A DNA stretch of 8,282 nt from Candidatus Eiseniibacteriota bacterium. GTDB taxonomy: Bacteria > Eisenbacteria > RBG-16-71-46 > JAFGJU01. The notes under the pieces were generated by a model. The model saw nothing but the letters and a program-made list of their open reading frames with translations. It was not told the origin of the DNA and did not search any database. Position 1 is the stretch's first letter. Each line of letters starts with the position of its first letter. This document shows positions 6,859-8,282 of the stretch, piece after piece. The translations under genes were made by a program, and so were the position numbers. The stretch covers positions 1 to 8,282 of the forward strand of contig JAFGJU010000052.1 of NCBI GenBank assembly GCA_016928935.1, read 5' to 3'.

Positions 6859-7516
6859 CTTCACGACCTACCAGTGTGGCGTACGGCTCACAATTGTGTG
6901 ATTTCACGAGGCGCACCATGTCGTCGACCCGGTGCGCGTGCTCGATGAAATTGACGGCGTCCGTGTCGACCTCGTGGATGCGGGTCATCGCCCGCGCCCT
7001 GACGAGCCACTCCTCGTAGGCCTCGTCGAGAGTCTTGAGGTAATCGAGCGTTATGGACTTCTCGCTGTCGCGTCCCCTGTGTCTTATCCTCTCCATCAGG
7101 CTGGTCGGTTTCGCCCTGAGGTAGATGATCAAGTCGGGGGGCCTGATGAACTCGAGCATCGTGTCGAACAGCGCCTTGTAGTTGGCGTAGTCCCTGTCGC
7201 CCATGTGACCCAGGCGGTTGAGCGTTCTGGCGAACACCTCGGCGTCCTCGTATATGGTCCTGTCCTGTATGAACGACACGCCCAACTCCAGCATTTTCTT
7301 CTGAGCCTGAAATCTCTTCGACAGGAAAAAGATTTGGAGATGAAAACTCCATCTCTTCATGTCCTTGTAGAAGTCGTCCAGATAGGGGTTGTCTATCACG
7401 GGCTCGTAGTAGGCCTGCCAGCCGGTGCGCGCGTGAAGCTCTCTCGTCAGACACGTCTTCCCGGCTCCGATGTTGCCGGCGATCCCGAGAAAAAAGCTCT
7501 TGTGTTCCACTTCCAC
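6809..7516 (-). CDS. Deoxynucleoside kinase (dNK/dGK/dCK family)
   Basis: This cytosolic kinase phosphorylates deoxynucleosides at the 5' position. It has a P-loop GNIGAGKT (14-21), YYEPV with the base-side glutamate E38 (36-40), NPYLDDFYKD (43-52), RWSFHLQIFFLSKRF (55-69) that forms the substrate pocket in this family, the catalytic DRTIYED (85-91), and an arginine-rich lid (RIRHRGRD, 143-150). The pattern resembles bacterial deoxyadenosine/deoxyguanosine kinases more than tdk-type enzymes, but base specificity cannot be settled by eye. It starts with GTG at 7516 with GAGG 9 nt upstream (a second GTG lies two codons on). The last 25 or so of 235 residues (about 210-235) extend past the usual family end and overlap the vertex gene by 50 bp; this tail looks unconserved. 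The gene begins 11 bp after hpt. Confidence 0.92.
   Translation of the reverse strand: MEVEHKSFFLGIAGNIGAGKTCLTRELHARTGWQAYYEPVIDNPYLDDFYKDMKRWSFHLQIFFLSKRFQAQKKMLELGVSFIQDRTIYEDAEVFARTLNRLGHMGDRDYANYKALFDTMLEFIRPPDLIIYLRAKPTSLMERIRHRGRDSEKSITLDYLKTLDEAYEEWLVRARAMTRIHEVDTDAVNFIEHAHRVDDMVRLVKSHNCEPYATLVGREDVPCTSRGEDSRHDKA
6867..6872 (-). promoter_or_regulatory. Ribosome binding site deciding the vertex-protein start
   Basis: GGTAGG on the minus strand lies 8 nt before the ATG at 6858 but only 2 nt before the alternative GTG at 6864. The spacing favours the ATG, giving the family-typical Met-Phe-Leu-Ala start. The site lies inside the 3' end of the deoxynucleoside kinase gene, so translation of the two is probably coupled. 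Confidence 0.6.
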
Positions 7517-7527
7517 GGCTGTTGTCC

Positions 7528-8055
7528 TCAGGGCACTCCGGCCTCTGACTCGTCCAGAGTGGCCACGTAAGGGAGGTTTCTGTACTTCTGGGCCAGGTCA
7601 AGCCCGTACCCTATGACGAACTTGTTGGAAATCACGAAGCCCACGTAATCAATCGCGATGTCGACCTCCCTCCTTTCGCGCTTGTCCAGCAGCGCGCATA
7701 TCCTCAGTGAGCGAGGAAGCCTGGCCATGAGCATTCTCTTTATGTACGAGAGGGTGAGGCCGCTGTCCACGATGTCCTCAATTATGACGACGTCCTCGTT
7801 GCTGATGTCTCTCTCCAGGTCCTTGAGCAACCGCACCACGCCCGAGCTTCTGGTGAGGTTGTTGTAGCTGGAGACGGACATGAAGTCGATTTCGGGGTTG
7901 ATGGTGAGTTGCTTCACCAGGTCGGAAAGAAACAGGAAGCTGCCCCTGAGGATTCCCACCAGGATGGGGGACCGTCCCTGGTAATCGCGCGAGATTTCCG
8001 CGGCCATCTCCCTCACGCGCTTCTGGATCTCTTCTTCTGTGAGCAGGACTTCCAT
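7528..8055 (-). CDS. hpt: Hypoxanthine (guanine) phosphoribosyltransferase
   Basis: This enzyme transfers phosphoribose from PRPP to hypoxanthine, and usually guanine, giving IMP or GMP in purine salvage. All family motifs are present in a normal 175-residue protein: LRGS (36-39) at the pyrophosphate loop, IDFMSVSSY (56-64), the PRPP-binding loop VVIIEDIVDSGLT (89-101) with the acidic pair E93-D94 and D97, LLDK (122-125) with the purine-contacting lysine, and GYGLDLAQKYRNLPYV (149-164). It is the promoter-proximal gene. The ATG at 8055 has only a weak upstream purine stretch (GGAC). Its stop codon lies within the ribosome site of the following deoxynucleoside kinase, with 11 bp between coding regions. 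In many bacteria hpt sits beside tilS and ftsH; neither is seen here. Confidence 0.96.
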   Translation of the reverse strand: MEVLLTEEEIQKRVREMAAEISRDYQGRSPILVGILRGSFLFLSDLVKQLTINPEIDFMSVSSYNNLTRSSGVVRLLKDLERDISNEDVVIIEDIVDSGLTLSYIKRMLMARLPRSLRICALLDKRERREVDIAIDYVGFVISNKFVIGYGLDLAQKYRNLPYVATLDESEAGVP

Positions 8056-8121
8056 CGTTCGTCCAGGGACCGCCGGCCGCGGCCGAGAGGGTCGCGTCGG
8101 CGCCCCTCGGTCGGCGACTGC

Positions 8122-8150
8122 TTGACCGTTTCCCGCGGCTTGGGTATAGT
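8122..8150 (+). promoter_or_regulatory. Sigma70-like promoter on the opposite strand
   Basis: On the plus strand, TTGACC (8122-8127), a 17-bp spacer and TATAGT (8145-8150) each match the consensus at five of six positions. Transcription would begin near 8157 and run off the right edge. Possible starts of a rightward gene are GTG 8237, whose frame stays open to the edge, and ATG 8277. Neither can be confirmed in the few codons visible. It faces the hpt promoter. Confidence 0.55.
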
Positions 8151-8163
8151 TCTATCCACTTCA

Positions 8164-8174
8164 CTGGTGACCAG
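8164..8174. promoter_or_regulatory. Small palindrome, possible operator half
   Basis: CTGGTGACCAG is a perfect 5-bp inverted repeat around a central G, placed just after the predicted plus-strand start site and inside the hpt leader. Two short flanking bases extend an overlapping TCAC/GTGA dyad. It could be an operator or a minor hairpin; no named regulator site is recognised. Confidence 0.25.
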
Positions 8175-8179
8175 CGGGG

Positions 8180-8208
8180 AAAGGCTCTGTTGGCCGTTCC
8201 AAAGGCTC
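8180..8208. repeat. 8-bp direct repeat with 21-bp period between the two promoters
   Basis: AAAGGCTC occurs at 8180-8187 and again at 8201-8208, exactly 21 bp apart, about two turns of the helix. The second copy lies at the predicted start of the hpt transcript. This phasing is what a regulator binding one face of the DNA would use, but two 8-mers could also be chance. Confidence 0.35.
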
Positions 8209-8214
8209 CCGTGG

Positions 8215-8243
8215 AGTCTAGCGCCAACGGAATCGGGTGTCAA
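8215..8243 (-). promoter_or_regulatory. Sigma70-like promoter of the salvage operon
   Basis: On the minus strand, a perfect -35 TTGACA (8243-8238) is followed by a 17-bp spacer and -10 TAGACT (8220-8215, four of six consensus bases). Transcription would start near 8208 and leave a leader of about 150 nt before hpt. An A/G/T-rich stretch lies just upstream of the -35. The leader shows no recognisable purine riboswitch core. This is the only good minus-strand promoter seen upstream of the nine-gene run. Confidence 0.65.
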
Positions 8244-8282
8244 CTCTTAACTCTGGCCTGTGGAGCCAAAGGGATAATGTCA

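Noticed and set aside
8056..8207. Possible purine riboswitch or attenuator in the hpt leader
   Set aside because: No conserved purine-riboswitch junction bases and no hairpin followed by a U-run could be found by eye; a covariance-model search would settle it.

Overview
The window holds nine tightly packed genes, all on the minus strand, so transcription runs from the right edge (about 8.2 kb) toward position 1. It reads as one nucleoside uptake and salvage operon. In transcription order the genes are: hypoxanthine phosphoribosyltransferase (hpt), a P-loop deoxynucleoside kinase, a bacterial microcompartment (BMC) pentameric vertex protein of the EutN/CcmL family, uridine kinase (udk), type II thymidine kinase (tdk), and a complete four-gene BMP-type nucleoside ABC importer (substrate-binding lipoprotein, fused dual ATPase, two permeases).

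The layout supports one transcript. A sigma70-like promoter (TTGACA, 17-bp spacer, TAGACT) lies about 160 bp upstream of hpt. No intergenic gap exceeds about 120 bp, and two gene pairs overlap (deoxynucleoside kinase/vertex protein and binding protein/ATPase). No intrinsic terminator was seen between genes or after the last permease, so the operon may continue past position 1. A second good promoter (TTGACC, 17 bp, TATAGT) on the plus strand points right from 8122-8150. The two promoters face each other, so their 5' leaders would overlap by roughly 50 nt, and an 8-bp direct repeat with exactly 21-bp spacing lies in that overlap.

Functionally, the importer should bring in nucleosides (family members take purine nucleosides, often with broad specificity). 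The three kinases would trap ribo- and deoxyribonucleosides as monophosphates, and Hpt would recover hypoxanthine or guanine released by phosphorolysis. No nucleoside phosphorylase, phosphopentomutase, deaminase or deoxyribose-phosphate aldolase lies in the window. The unusual member is the BMC vertex gene inside the kinase block. It suggests a link to a microcompartment that handles the sugar moiety of nucleosides, like the sugar-phosphate-utilising (SPU) class of BMC loci, whose remaining parts would be outside the window or elsewhere in the genome.

Organism: the DNA is GC-rich with GC-rich third codon positions, yet it uses many AGG/AGA arginine and ATA isoleucine codons. The binding protein has a bacterial lipoprotein signal, so this is a bacterium. 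No 16S or other phylogenetic marker is present; an uncultivated bacterial lineage is plausible but cannot be established from this window.
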